A DNA stretch of 22,629 bases, taken from contig JAIRTG010000003.1 in NCBI GenBank assembly GCA_031255055.1, positions 1-22,629 of the forward strand, in the 5' to 3' direction. This DNA is from Prevotellaceae bacterium. Its GTDB lineage: Bacteria > Bacteroidota > Bacteroidia > Bacteroidales > Paludibacteraceae. The notes below the pieces were generated by a model. That model saw only the letters and a program-made list of their open reading frames with translations. It was not told the origin of the DNA and ran no database searches. Positions within the stretch are counted from its first letter, which is position 1; each line of letters starts with the position of its first letter. Positions 16,237 through 22,629 of the stretch are shown here, piece after piece. Position numbers and translations under genes: made by a program.

Positions 16237-17168
16237 ACGTTGTTAATGTTTTGAACGATAAACAATGGTCTGCTTTTTACTTTCTCGAACACTTTACCGA
16301 CATATAAACCTAATACGCCGAGTATGCCGATGACGATTCCCGCCAAAAACCAAATTGATAAAATGAGAGTTGTAAAGCCCAATACGTCGATTGTTCCGAT
16401 AAAATAAAGCACGGCGTAAACGACCCCTATCATAAAAGATAGCATTGCAAGAAAAAATCCGACTTTAACGGTCAGACGAAGCGGCTTGTCCGAAAAAGCG
16501 ATGGTGTTGTTTAACGCTAAACGAAACAAGTCTTTGAAACTGTACGATGTCTCTCCTTCAAAGCGTTCCGAATGTTTGACCGGAAGATAATACTTGCGAA
16601 ATCCAACCCATTGTACCATCGTCGGAAAAAAACGGATCTGATCTTTCATCGAAAGAATGGCATCTATCACCACTCGATGGTAGATGCCGAAGTTGGCTAC
16701 GCTTGATTCTTGTTCGGTGTCGGTCAGATAACTGAAGAAGAGGTAGAATAATTTCGACAAATTTCTTTTCAGAAAAGAATCGGTGCGCTGTATTCTTTGC
16801 GCGAATACGGAATCATATCCTTCTTGTGCTTTCCGGTATAGTTTCGGGATTTCGGCAGGATCGTCTTGCAAATCGCAATCCATCACCACAATCCATTCTC
16901 CGACGGCAAAACTCAAACCGGCGGTAATGGCATAGTGTTGTCCAAAATTTCGGCTTAAATTTAGGCCTTTAACGCGCTTGTCTTTTTGCCCTTCTTTCAG
17001 TATTTCGTTCCACGAATCGTCGGGCGACCCATCGTTTACCAAAATGATCTCATACCTGTCTGTCAAGGTTGCTAATTCGGTGTGCAATCGGCCAACCAAT
17101 TCTTGTATGATTTTTTCTGCTTTGTAGACCGGCGATACGATCGAAATATGCAAACTCTTTCCTGCCAT
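16233..17168 (-). CDS. ArnC/GtrB/DPM1-like polyprenyl-phosphate glycosyltransferase (GT2)
   Basis: The 311-residue protein has a GT-A domain with SIVSPVYKAEKI, Asn45-Asp46-Gly47 in LVNDGSPDDSW, the metal-binding MDCDLQDDP (97-104) and NFGQHYAITAGLS. It ends with two transmembrane helices (about 232-256 and 262-292), the standard layout of enzymes that load a sugar onto undecaprenyl phosphate at the inner membrane. It abuts the small EamA-like gene with no gap and overlaps the WecD-like gene by 4 bases. A neighbouring 4-TM EamA protein, Fuc4NAc enzymes and an ArnT-like GT-C suggest undecaprenyl-phosphate-Fuc4NAc, or a related sugar, as product. The actual sugar is not determined by the sequence. 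Confidence 0.88.
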   Translation of the reverse strand: MAGKSLHISIVSPVYKAEKIIQELVGRLHTELATLTDRYEIILVNDGSPDDSWNEILKEGQKDKRVKGLNLSRNFGQHYAITAGLSFAVGEWIVVMDCDLQDDPAEIPKLYRKAQEGYDSVFAQRIQRTDSFLKRNLSKLFYLFFSYLTDTEQESSVANFGIYHRVVIDAILSMKDQIRFFPTMVQWVGFRKYYLPVKHSERFEGETSYSFKDLFRLALNNTIAFSDKPLRLTVKVGFFLAMLSFMIGVVYAVLYFIGTIDVLGFTTLILSIWFLAGIVIGILGVLGLYVGKVFEKVKSRPLFIVQNINNV

Positions 17169-17537
17169 CTAAAATTTTACCGTTACAATTGTCCCTAAAA
17201 TAATCAATATCAACCCCAGTACCTTGCCTGTCGTGAATGTTTCGCCCAGTACCCGGACGCCCAAAATGAAGATAATGACGGTGGATATACTCATGAACGG
17301 ATAGGCCCGGGTGATTTCAAATTTACTCATGGCTGCCATCCAAAAAAGAGATGCAATGAAAGCGGATAATAGACCGGACAATATGAGAGGGTCAAAAACA
17401 AGACGCAGTAAAGCTGTCAACTTATCCGAAAAGCCGGTGTCGGGAAGTGAAAAACCTGTTTTGCGAATCCGCCACTTTAGTATCATCTGTCCATAAACGG
17501 TGAAAACAATCGTGGCGAAAATATATAAAAATCTCAT
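17169..17537 (-). CDS. small EamA/DMT-family membrane protein (ArnE/ArnF-like)
   Basis: The 122-residue protein has four hydrophobic segments (about 1-18, 45-68, 72-95 and 100-120). It has the SMR/EamA pattern with an early GQMILKW, SKFEITRAYPFMS before helix 3, and RVLGETFTTGKVLGLILIILG before helix 4. ArnE/ArnF-type proteins of this size are thought to flip undecaprenyl-phosphate aminoarabinose, and relatives often sit beside ArnC/GtrB-type transferases, as here with a zero-base junction. Only about 23 bases separate its start from the nearest terminator-like hairpin unit, so its expression probably depends on read-through. It is likely a lipid-monosaccharide flippase; a drug-exporter role is less likely in this setting. 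Confidence 0.82.
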   Translation of the reverse strand: MRFLYIFATIVFTVYGQMILKWRIRKTGFSLPDTGFSDKLTALLRLVFDPLILSGLLSAFIASLFWMAAMSKFEITRAYPFMSISTVIIFILGVRVLGETFTTGKVLGLILIILGTIVTVKF

Positions 17538-17566
17538 GTCAAACTATTTCGTCCTATTTGTAGTAT

Positions 17567-17591
17567 AAAAACCTGTTTTTAATAAAACAGG
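17567..17591 (-). terminator. terminator-like hairpin 1 of array
   Basis: On the minus strand an 8-bp stem, CCTGTTTT with AAAACAGG (17572-17591) and a 4-base loop, is followed by TTTTTATAC (complement of 17567-17571 and beyond). The stem extends by two more A/T pairs. This is the unit closest to the EamA-like start codon. Confidence 0.7.
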
Positions 17592-17609
17592 TTGCCCCTT
17601 CTGTAGTAT

Positions 17610-17634
17610 AAAAACCTGTTTTCAATAAAACAGG
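17610..17634 (-). terminator. terminator-like hairpin 2 of array
   Basis: The same 8-bp stem lies at 17615-17634 with loop CAAT (plus strand), followed on the minus strand by five T and then ATAC. It starts 43 bases from unit 1. Confidence 0.7.
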
Positions 17635-17654
17635 CTGCCCCTTCTCTGTAGTGT

Positions 17655-17679
17655 AAAAACCTGTTTTCAATAAAACAGG
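17655..17679 (-). terminator. terminator-like hairpin 3 of array
   Basis: The same 8-bp stem lies at 17660-17679, followed on the minus strand by five T and then ACAC. It starts 45 bases from unit 2, and the flanking CTGCCCCTTCTCTGTAG spacer is a variant of that between units 1 and 2. Confidence 0.7.
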
Positions 17680-17694
17680 CTGCTTCTGTAGTAT

Positions 17695-17719
17695 AAAAAT
17701 CTATTTTCAGTAAAACAGG
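17695..17719 (-). terminator. decayed terminator-like hairpin 4 of array
   Basis: The right arm AAAACAGG (17712-17719) is intact, but the left arm reads TCTATTTT, with two mismatches. The T-run on the minus strand is kept. It is the unit nearest the Wzc-like gene, and therefore the first met by polymerase. Confidence 0.5.
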
Positions 17720-17746
17720 CTGTTGTAGCTCGTCTACATAGCCCGT

Positions 17747-17767
17747 TATAATCCGGATCGGATTATA
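17747..17767. other. 9-bp stem hairpin just after the wzc-like stop
   Basis: TATAATCCG pairs with CGGATTATA around a three-base GAT loop, 15 bases beyond the autokinase stop codon. There is no U-tract on either side, so it may be an mRNA 3'-end or processing structure rather than a terminator. Confidence 0.5.
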
Positions 17768-17781
17768 TAATCTCCAACCGC

Positions 17782-20205
17782 CTAAAAATCCGTATCTTCG
17801 TCATAATAGTGAGCGTGTGTTTCTGCGGCCTTTTTTCGGTTTTTCGAGCCATAGTAACCATAGCCGTAACCGGAGTTATAACCATAGCTATAACTGTAAG
17901 AAGAATTGTAGTATTTACTCTTGCTACTCATTTCATCGTTCAGTACCGTGTATAAATTGGGTATTTTATCCATTTTCAGTTGTATGGCCAACTTTCTGAA
18001 GAACGATTTATTTGTCTTTTCGCTTCTCACCACAAACAGATTAATATCCGAGAGCGAAGCTATCGAATAGGCATCGGCCACCAATCCCATCGGACTGGTA
18101 TCTATAATGATATAATCGTACATTTTTCGTAATTCCGCAAATGCTTCCCTCAGTTTGTCCGAACGAATCAGTTCGCCCGGGTTGGGAGGTACCGTACCGG
18201 CAGGCAGGATGTCAAATTTATATTGTTCTGTCCGAACGATGGCCTGACTCAGTTCGATTTCGTCAATCAACGCATTTGTTACCCCTACGCTTGTCTCGAT
18301 GTCCAATCGACCCGAAACGCTCGGCTTTCTGATGTCCATGTCTATCAGTAGGGTTTTACGGCCGGTCATGGCATAAATCGCCGCCAGATTTATCGAGAAA
18401 TATGTTTTACCATCGCCCGATTCGGTCGAAGAGATCATCAACATGATGTTGTTTTTTCTTTGTACGATGAACTCTATCCGGGTGCGAATAACACGGAACA
18501 TCTCTGTGAATGACGACCTCGGACTTTTGGCCACCAATACCGGATCTTTACTCTTGGTGTGTCTGACGGCTCCGATAAGGGGAAAGTCGGCATTTCTTTC
18601 CACATCTCTCGCCGTGCGTATCGTATTATTGAGCAATTCTTTGAATATTATCGTCAATGCCGGTATCAGAAAGCCGATCAGTGTAAAAAGTATAATCATG
18701 GTTCTTTTCACACCCCTGTTTGTCAGTTCTGTAATTCTTGCCTTATCCAGCACGGTGTTGTCGGGACTGTTCGACGCTTTTTGAATCTGTGCCTCCGCTC
18801 TCCTTTGCAAAAAGAACGTATAATAGCTGTCGTCAATTCGGTAGTTTCGTTCGATGGCGGTCATTTCCAGTTCTTTTTGGGGCAACATCTCAATCTGCTG
18901 CATTAGACTGTGAATGCTCTCTTTCAAATCATTTTTTTCTATGTCCAAAGCAACGCGCATCTGGGAGATGGTTTCCTTTATTATTTGTTTTGCGTGTACA
19001 ATATCTCGGTTATAAACGGGATAGTACGGACTTTTTTCCGAGATAGATGCACGTTCGAGATACAGTCGGTTTAGTTTTGTGATGGCCGACACCAGCGTTT
19101 CATCATTGATGTTGAAGCTCGACGGCGACATCAGTTCTTCTTCTTCCATCCCTTCATTGAGGTAGGAGGTCAGGTAATCGAAGTACTTTTCGCGCAGCCT
19201 GAGCGCTTTGGACATGTCATCGTATCCGGTTTTTTTCAGCAATAGTTCATCCGAATGTGCGGAGACGCTCACCATTTGGTTGTCCTGTCTGAATCGCGTC
19301 ATTTCATCTTCTGTTTTCGACAATGAGCCTGAAACCGAGCGTAATTGTTCGTCAATAAAGTCAATTGTTTTGATGGCAACATCGTTTTTATGTCTCAGGT
19401 TATCGTCCAAAAATACCTCGCTCAGGGTGTTTATAAAATCCATATCTCTTGCGGGTGTGGCGCTTTTCAGCGAAATGGACAGCACAGACGAACCTTCCAT
19501 GAGATAATCCAGTTCAATTTTTGACATGAATTCTGCGATGAGGTCGCCTTTCGACCGGAATCGGAAGAATATGTCCGTGTCGGGATGGAAATTGGGGGAT
19601 TTGTAGATGACGCCAAAAAACAGATTGCACTGAACCGGCTTTCCGAAAACGCCTTCGATACGGACATTGGAGTATTGTTTGTTCTTGTGGACGGTCAGGA
19701 CAAAGTGTTCACTGTCTTTCATGTCGACTTTAAACGTCAAATCGTCGTATGCTTCCGGCGCCACAAAGTCCGATTCTACACGAATCGGAGAACGATCGTA
19801 TACGTTTATTTTTTTAAATCGGTCGATCTTCAAATAGTCCACTTTAATGAAAGGCAGGCTGTCGATCACACGTCCCAACAAGTCGTATGAACTCAGGATA
19901 ACGACTTGATTATTGATATTGTAGTATCCGCCCTGTATCCCGAAACCTCTCATAAACGCTTGCTGATTCGGCGCACGGGTGGACGCTTCTTGAATCATCA
20001 CCGTGCCCAGTGAACGGTATACCGGCTGCCATGACTTGTTTTTCAGATAGCCCAATCCTAAAAATACCAAAACGCTTATCAAAAAGAAATACCAATAGTG
20101 CAAAAGGAGCATCAGCCATTCCATCATATTGAAATTCGACTCCTCGTCTTTAAATATCGTATTGTTTTGATTGCTTGACTGATTGTAGTCGTGTTCGTGT
20201 TCCAT
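17782..20205 (-). CDS. Wzc-like polysaccharide co-polymerase and tyrosine autokinase
   Basis: The 807-residue protein combines a Wzz-type chain-length domain with a BY-kinase. The first membrane segment is at about 32-54 and the second at about 500-522, with a large periplasmic region containing coiled-coil-like stretches (about 275-345, 400-470). The cytoplasmic kinase has Walker A SSTESGDGKTY (Lys600), Walker A' LLIDMDIRKP (619-628) and Walker B YIIID (698-702). The C-terminal tail (765-801) contains 12 tyrosines in a Ser/Gly/Tyr-rich run, the expected autophosphorylation cluster. It follows two Wza-like lipoprotein genes with a 36-base gap and should set polymer length and gate export with them. 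The terminator-like array lies immediately downstream. Confidence 0.95.
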   Translation of the reverse strand: MEHEHDYNQSSNQNNTIFKDEESNFNMMEWLMLLLHYWYFFLISVLVFLGLGYLKNKSWQPVYRSLGTVMIQEASTRAPNQQAFMRGFGIQGGYYNINNQVVILSSYDLLGRVIDSLPFIKVDYLKIDRFKKINVYDRSPIRVESDFVAPEAYDDLTFKVDMKDSEHFVLTVHKNKQYSNVRIEGVFGKPVQCNLFFGVIYKSPNFHPDTDIFFRFRSKGDLIAEFMSKIELDYLMEGSSVLSISLKSATPARDMDFINTLSEVFLDDNLRHKNDVAIKTIDFIDEQLRSVSGSLSKTEDEMTRFRQDNQMVSVSAHSDELLLKKTGYDDMSKALRLREKYFDYLTSYLNEGMEEEELMSPSSFNINDETLVSAITKLNRLYLERASISEKSPYYPVYNRDIVHAKQIIKETISQMRVALDIEKNDLKESIHSLMQQIEMLPQKELEMTAIERNYRIDDSYYTFFLQRRAEAQIQKASNSPDNTVLDKARITELTNRGVKRTMIILFTLIGFLIPALTIIFKELLNNTIRTARDVERNADFPLIGAVRHTKSKDPVLVAKSPRSSFTEMFRVIRTRIEFIVQRKNNIMLMISSTESGDGKTYFSINLAAIYAMTGRKTLLIDMDIRKPSVSGRLDIETSVGVTNALIDEIELSQAIVRTEQYKFDILPAGTVPPNPGELIRSDKLREAFAELRKMYDYIIIDTSPMGLVADAYSIASLSDINLFVVRSEKTNKSFFRKLAIQLKMDKIPNLYTVLNDEMSSKSKYYNSSYSYSYGYNSGYGYGYYGSKNRKKAAETHAHYYDEDTDF

Positions 20206-20241
20206 TTTTTACTCGTTTTGTTGAAACATTGAAATAAGTTG

Positions 20242-20985
20242 TTAGTTAGAGAGCCGTGTCATGAAGACGACGGTCATGAAGAAATTGATTGAAGAGGTTA
20301 TTGTGGACAGCAATCCGCCGTAGCTGGCGGATTTGAAGAAACTTTGATTTTCCCGTTTCACGTAAATGATGTCGTTCGGGTAGATGTAGTAGTATTCCGA
20401 TTCGATAATTTTGGCGGGACGAATATCAAACTCTAAAATTTTTGTCCCTTTGTCGGTTTCCCTGATGATGCGGACGTTTTTTCTGTCGCCCGACAGTATC
20501 AAATCGCCGGTCATGGCCAATGCCTGAAAAATGGTCATCCGGTCTTTGTAAATCGGATAAATGCCCGGATTGATGTCTCCCAACACGGTGAATGTTTTGT
20601 TGTAGAGCGCCAGCTTTACGGATGCGTCGGGAATAACATCTTTATAATATTTTTCGACTTTTAATTCGGCTTCGGTCGCCGTCAGTCCCTCGATGTGTAC
20701 CGGTTCTAAAAACGGCAAATCGATGGTGCCGTCTGCATAAACGGTATATTGCATCCCCATTCCGTTGCCGAAGCCGAGCGAAAACAGTTCTTCCTGTGTT
20801 TCGTCAAGGGTTATCAACCGGAAAATGATCAGGTCGTTCACTCTGATTTTATAGTCCTGATAGTCGATCGAATAGTAGAGTTCTTCGTTATCGTTTTGCA
20901 AAAAGCCGATGTGCTTGTAGTTGTAGCAGGACGATAAGAGGGTGATGCAGGTGTAAATAAAAAGTAACCGTATCAAATATTTCAT
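20242..20985 (-). CDS. Wza-like polysaccharide export lipoprotein
   Basis: The 247-residue protein starts with a lipoprotein signal peptide ending in a lipobox, LLSSC (Cys20). It continues with a polysaccharide-export (Poly_export) domain containing IRVNDLIIFRL and YTVYADGTIDLPFLEPVHIEG, and an SLBB-like region with LGDINPGIYPIYKDRMTIFQALAMTGDL. It ends with a short hydrophobic segment (about 222-243). It should form part of the outer-membrane or periplasmic export channel working with the Wzc-like kinase. It is shorter than E. coli Wza and clearly paralogous to the next protein upstream: EFDxRxxxIIxSEYYYIxPNDxIY is shared near the C-terminus. Confidence 0.92.
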   Translation of the reverse strand: MKYLIRLLFIYTCITLLSSCYNYKHIGFLQNDNEELYYSIDYQDYKIRVNDLIIFRLITLDETQEELFSLGFGNGMGMQYTVYADGTIDLPFLEPVHIEGLTATEAELKVEKYYKDVIPDASVKLALYNKTFTVLGDINPGIYPIYKDRMTIFQALAMTGDLILSGDRKNVRIIRETDKGTKILEFDIRPAKIIESEYYYIYPNDIIYVKRENQSFFKSASYGGLLSTITSSINFFMTVVFMTRLSN

Positions 20986-21010
20986 TTTGTCAATAATTTT
21001 AGGCGCCCAC

Positions 21011-21787
21011 TCACTTTACTAAATTGATGATGACGCCTACAAAAGAAAATGTGGTGAAAAAGAAACTCATCATACCTGAAAAGGATGTTACGCTAAAAAA
21101 GCGTTCGTTCACATCTTGGATATAGATTGCATCGTTCGGTTCTATGTAGTAGTATTCCGAATTGATTATATCTTGGCTTCTCACGTCAAATTCGAGGGTT
21201 TTGATACCATTTTCGGTTTCCCTCACTATTTTTATTTTGCTTCGGTCGCCATAGAAGCCGATATCGCCGGCCATAGCCAGGGCCTGAAAGATATTTATTT
21301 TTTCTTGTGTGATGGCATATCGTCCCGACTGTGTTGTGCCGAATACGCTGAAATATCTTCCCACCAGTCGGACGTCAACATCGGCCCGCTCGTATTCTAC
21401 CAAAGGGGAGACCAATTCTTCCAAATGGTGCTTGGCCTGACGTATTGTTTTTCCTTCGAGATGGATTTGACCTATCATCGGGAAAAGGATGGTGCCGCTT
21501 GAACTGATTTGGTAGGTGTATAAATCGGCGGCAGGGCCGCTTAAAGCCATTGTCTGCGAAGCGCCGCTATTGAATACGGTATTTGCTTTACTGTCCATCG
21601 AATAGACGTTTATCATCAATCTGTCGGTTACTCTCAGTTTATACTCCTCGAAACTCATATTATGGTCATACGAAGGGATAATGTCCGATGGTTTTTGGAG
21701 ATAATTAATTTTGTTGGGAGTGATACACGAAGACATGAGGTATATCAACAAAGCGCCGGATATGAAAAAAAATTTTAGCTTCTTCAT
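21011..21787 (-). CDS. second Wza-like polysaccharide export lipoprotein
   Basis: A longer open frame begins at 21907, but I place the start at the Met of MKKLKFFFISGALLIYLMSS, giving 258 residues. That Met opens a good signal peptide with the lipobox residue Cys21, and the extra 40 upstream residues carry no signal. The mature part has the same domains as its downstream neighbour, with IFQALAMAGDIGFYGDRS and SEYYYIEPNDAIYI, and a similar hydrophobic C-terminal segment. Two tandem, non-identical OPX proteins suggest a mixed or two-layer export channel. A TAnnTTTG-type promoter box lies about 35 bases upstream of the chosen start, which supports it. This is probably the first gene of the operon. 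Confidence 0.92.
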   Translation of the reverse strand: MKKLKFFFISGALLIYLMSSCITPNKINYLQKPSDIIPSYDHNMSFEEYKLRVTDRLMINVYSMDSKANTVFNSGASQTMALSGPAADLYTYQISSSGTILFPMIGQIHLEGKTIRQAKHHLEELVSPLVEYERADVDVRLVGRYFSVFGTTQSGRYAITQEKINIFQALAMAGDIGFYGDRSKIKIVRETENGIKTLEFDVRSQDIINSEYYYIEPNDAIYIQDVNERFFSVTSFSGMMSFFFTTFSFVGVIINLVK

Positions 21788-21820
21788 TAAATTTGTCACG
21801 CTAATTTTACAAATTGAGAA

Positions 21821-21828
21821 CAAAGGTA
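21821..21828 (-). promoter_or_regulatory. Bacteroidota-type -7 promoter box (TACCTTTG)
   Basis: The complement reads TACCTTTG, matching the Bacteroidota consensus TAnnTTTG. It lies 34 bases before the second Wza-like start, so the leader would be about 25-30 bases. I see no good TTTG/TTG -33 box at the right distance, so the promoter is only moderately supported. It would drive the export block and perhaps the whole locus leftward. Confidence 0.45.
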
Positions 21829-21839
21829 AATAAAAATAA

Positions 21840-22629
21840 CCGAATGATTGCCTGTTTTTTATTTCTAAATTTGACATTTCGCCCTGTAGGGTATTAAATC
21901 GGCACAACGTTTATATTTTCGCATCATTTGCGCAAGCGGAAGAGGACATCCGTATCATACGTATGCCGGAAAGCGAAGACAGCGAGGAAAATGCCTCAGA
22001 TAAATATTGGCGGATAGATATGCTGGCCGAAAACAGCAAAGGCGAACAGATGCTCGTCGAAGTCCGGAACGATCGGGAATTGGCCTACTTCCACCGAATG
22101 CTCTACGGCGTGCCGAAAGCAATCACGGAGTATGTCAAAGAGGAAGCGTATGCGCAGGTCAAAAAACTCTATTTGATCAACATCGTCTACTTCGACGTGG
22201 GAGAGGGAAAAGACTATGTCTATCGCGGACGTACGAAGTTCACAGGCCTGCATAACAACGACGTATTGAGGTTGTTCGGGCGTCAGCATGAGCAATTCAC
22301 CTGTAAGGGTACGGGCGACCTGTTTACCGAATATTACATTCTTCGCGTCCATACGTTTGACGAAAACGTCGTTACGTCGCTCGACGAATGGATGCTGTAC
22401 TTAAAAACTTGTGATATTCACGACAACGCCACCGCCAAAGGATTACCCGAAGCACGCGAACGGCTGCGGATAGACCGTATGGATAAGGAGGAACGGGCGG
22501 CTTACAACGCGCATACGGAAGCTTTACGATACCAGAAGAGCGTCATCAAAACGAGCCTGATTGAAGGACGGGCGAAAGGCAGGGAAATAGCGCAGGCAGA
22601 TGATCCGGAAGGGGTGCGGGTTGCGGGAC
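21840..22629 (+). pseudogene. Rpn-family PD-(D/E)XK nuclease/transposase-like gene, 5' damaged and 3' incomplete
   Basis: One plus-strand frame is open from 21840 to the window end, about 263 codons. From about 21939 it encodes a recognisable Rpn-family (PD-(D/E)XK nuclease family transposase) protein: EEDIRIIRMPES, RIDMLAENSKGEQMLVEVRN, FHRMLYGVPKAITEYV, KLYLINIVYFDVG, LDEWMLYLKT, ARERLRIDRM and a C-terminal KTSLIEGRAKGRE. The first in-frame ATG (21963) lies inside the domain, and the usual 30 or so N-terminal residues are missing or unrecognisable upstream. It therefore looks truncated. The catalytic E-x-Q/K position reads VEVR, with Arg in place of the usual Gln or Lys. It is divergent to the export genes and probably a recombination-associated remnant at the locus edge. 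An undetected start or an alternative start codon is possible. Confidence 0.75.

Noticed and set aside
17567..17719. CRISPR array suggested by regular repeats in the spacer
   Set aside because: Units are 40-45 bases apart with similar sequence between them and no unique spacers or cas genes; hairpins plus T-runs fit terminators better.
21788..21907. 40-residue N-terminal extension of the second Wza-like protein
   Set aside because: The extension would bury the signal peptide, and the probable promoter box at 21821-21828 lies inside it.
22007..22255. Plus-strand 82-codon frame at the right edge (and the 118-codon minus frame at 21996-22352)
   Set aside because: Both overlap the frame that clearly encodes the Rpn-family domain.

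Overview
The window looks like a surface-polysaccharide (capsule, exopolysaccharide or O-antigen-type) biosynthesis locus from a member of the Bacteroidota, most likely Bacteroidales. The grounds are: tandem outer-membrane export lipoproteins followed by a Wzc-type tyrosine autokinase with a Gly/Tyr-rich tail; weak Shine-Dalgarno sequences; a TAnnTTTG-type promoter box; an Rpn-family PD-(D/E)XK protein of a kind common in these genomes; and moderate-to-low GC with AT-rich spacers. I cannot assign genus or species from the sequence alone.

Layout. All confident genes except the one at the right edge are on the minus strand, so transcription runs from right to left. Right edge (about 21840-22629, plus strand): a 5'-damaged Rpn-family nuclease gene that runs off the window. 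Export/assembly block (21787 to 17782): two paralogous Wza-like lipoproteins, then a Wzc-like autokinase. Spacer 17538-17781: an array of three good and one decayed terminator-like hairpins. Block A (17537 to 7362): EamA/ArnE-like protein, ArnC/GtrB-like glycosyltransferase, WecD-like acetyltransferase, two polytopic GT-C-like membrane proteins, WecE/RffA-like aminotransferase, GT39/ArnT-like glycosyltransferase, a GT2 glycosyltransferase and a Wzx flippase. Spacer 6920-7361: a 36-bp minisatellite with a long inverted repeat. Block B (6919 to 27): NDP-hexose 2,3-dehydratase, Gfo/Idh/MocA oxidoreductase, VioA-like DegT aminotransferase, WbqC-family protein, NeuD/PglD-like acyltransferase, beta-propeller glycosidase-like protein and ketoacyl-ACP synthase III. 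A further gene probably starts at the left edge.

How the genes may work together (inference). Block A contains the last two enzymes for dTDP-4-acetamido-4,6-dideoxygalactose (WecE- and WecD-like). It also contains all three parts of a lipid-monosaccharide decoration route: a GT2 that charges undecaprenyl phosphate, a small flippase, and a GT-C transferase. Block B has the actinomycete-antibiotic style pair 2,3-dehydratase plus 3-ketoreductase that removes the C2 oxygen of an NDP-4-keto-6-deoxyhexose, followed by a C4 aminotransferase. Together these predict an NDP-4-amino-2,4,6-trideoxyhexose. The adjacent acyltransferase, WbqC protein, propeller and KAS III suggest that the amino group is then given an unusual acyl group. 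Wzx, Wza-like and Wzc-like proteins would move and assemble the polymer. The initiating phosphoglycosyltransferase, most cytoplasmic glycosyltransferases, RmlA/RmlB and a definite Wzy are not in the window.

The most interesting observations are the predicted 2-deoxy amino-sugar plus acyl cassette, the ArnC/ArnE/ArnT-like set paired with Fuc4NAc synthesis, the terminator array between the export genes and the glycan genes, and three different low-complexity or repeat elements at gene junctions, one of which supplies the C-terminus of a glycosyltransferase.
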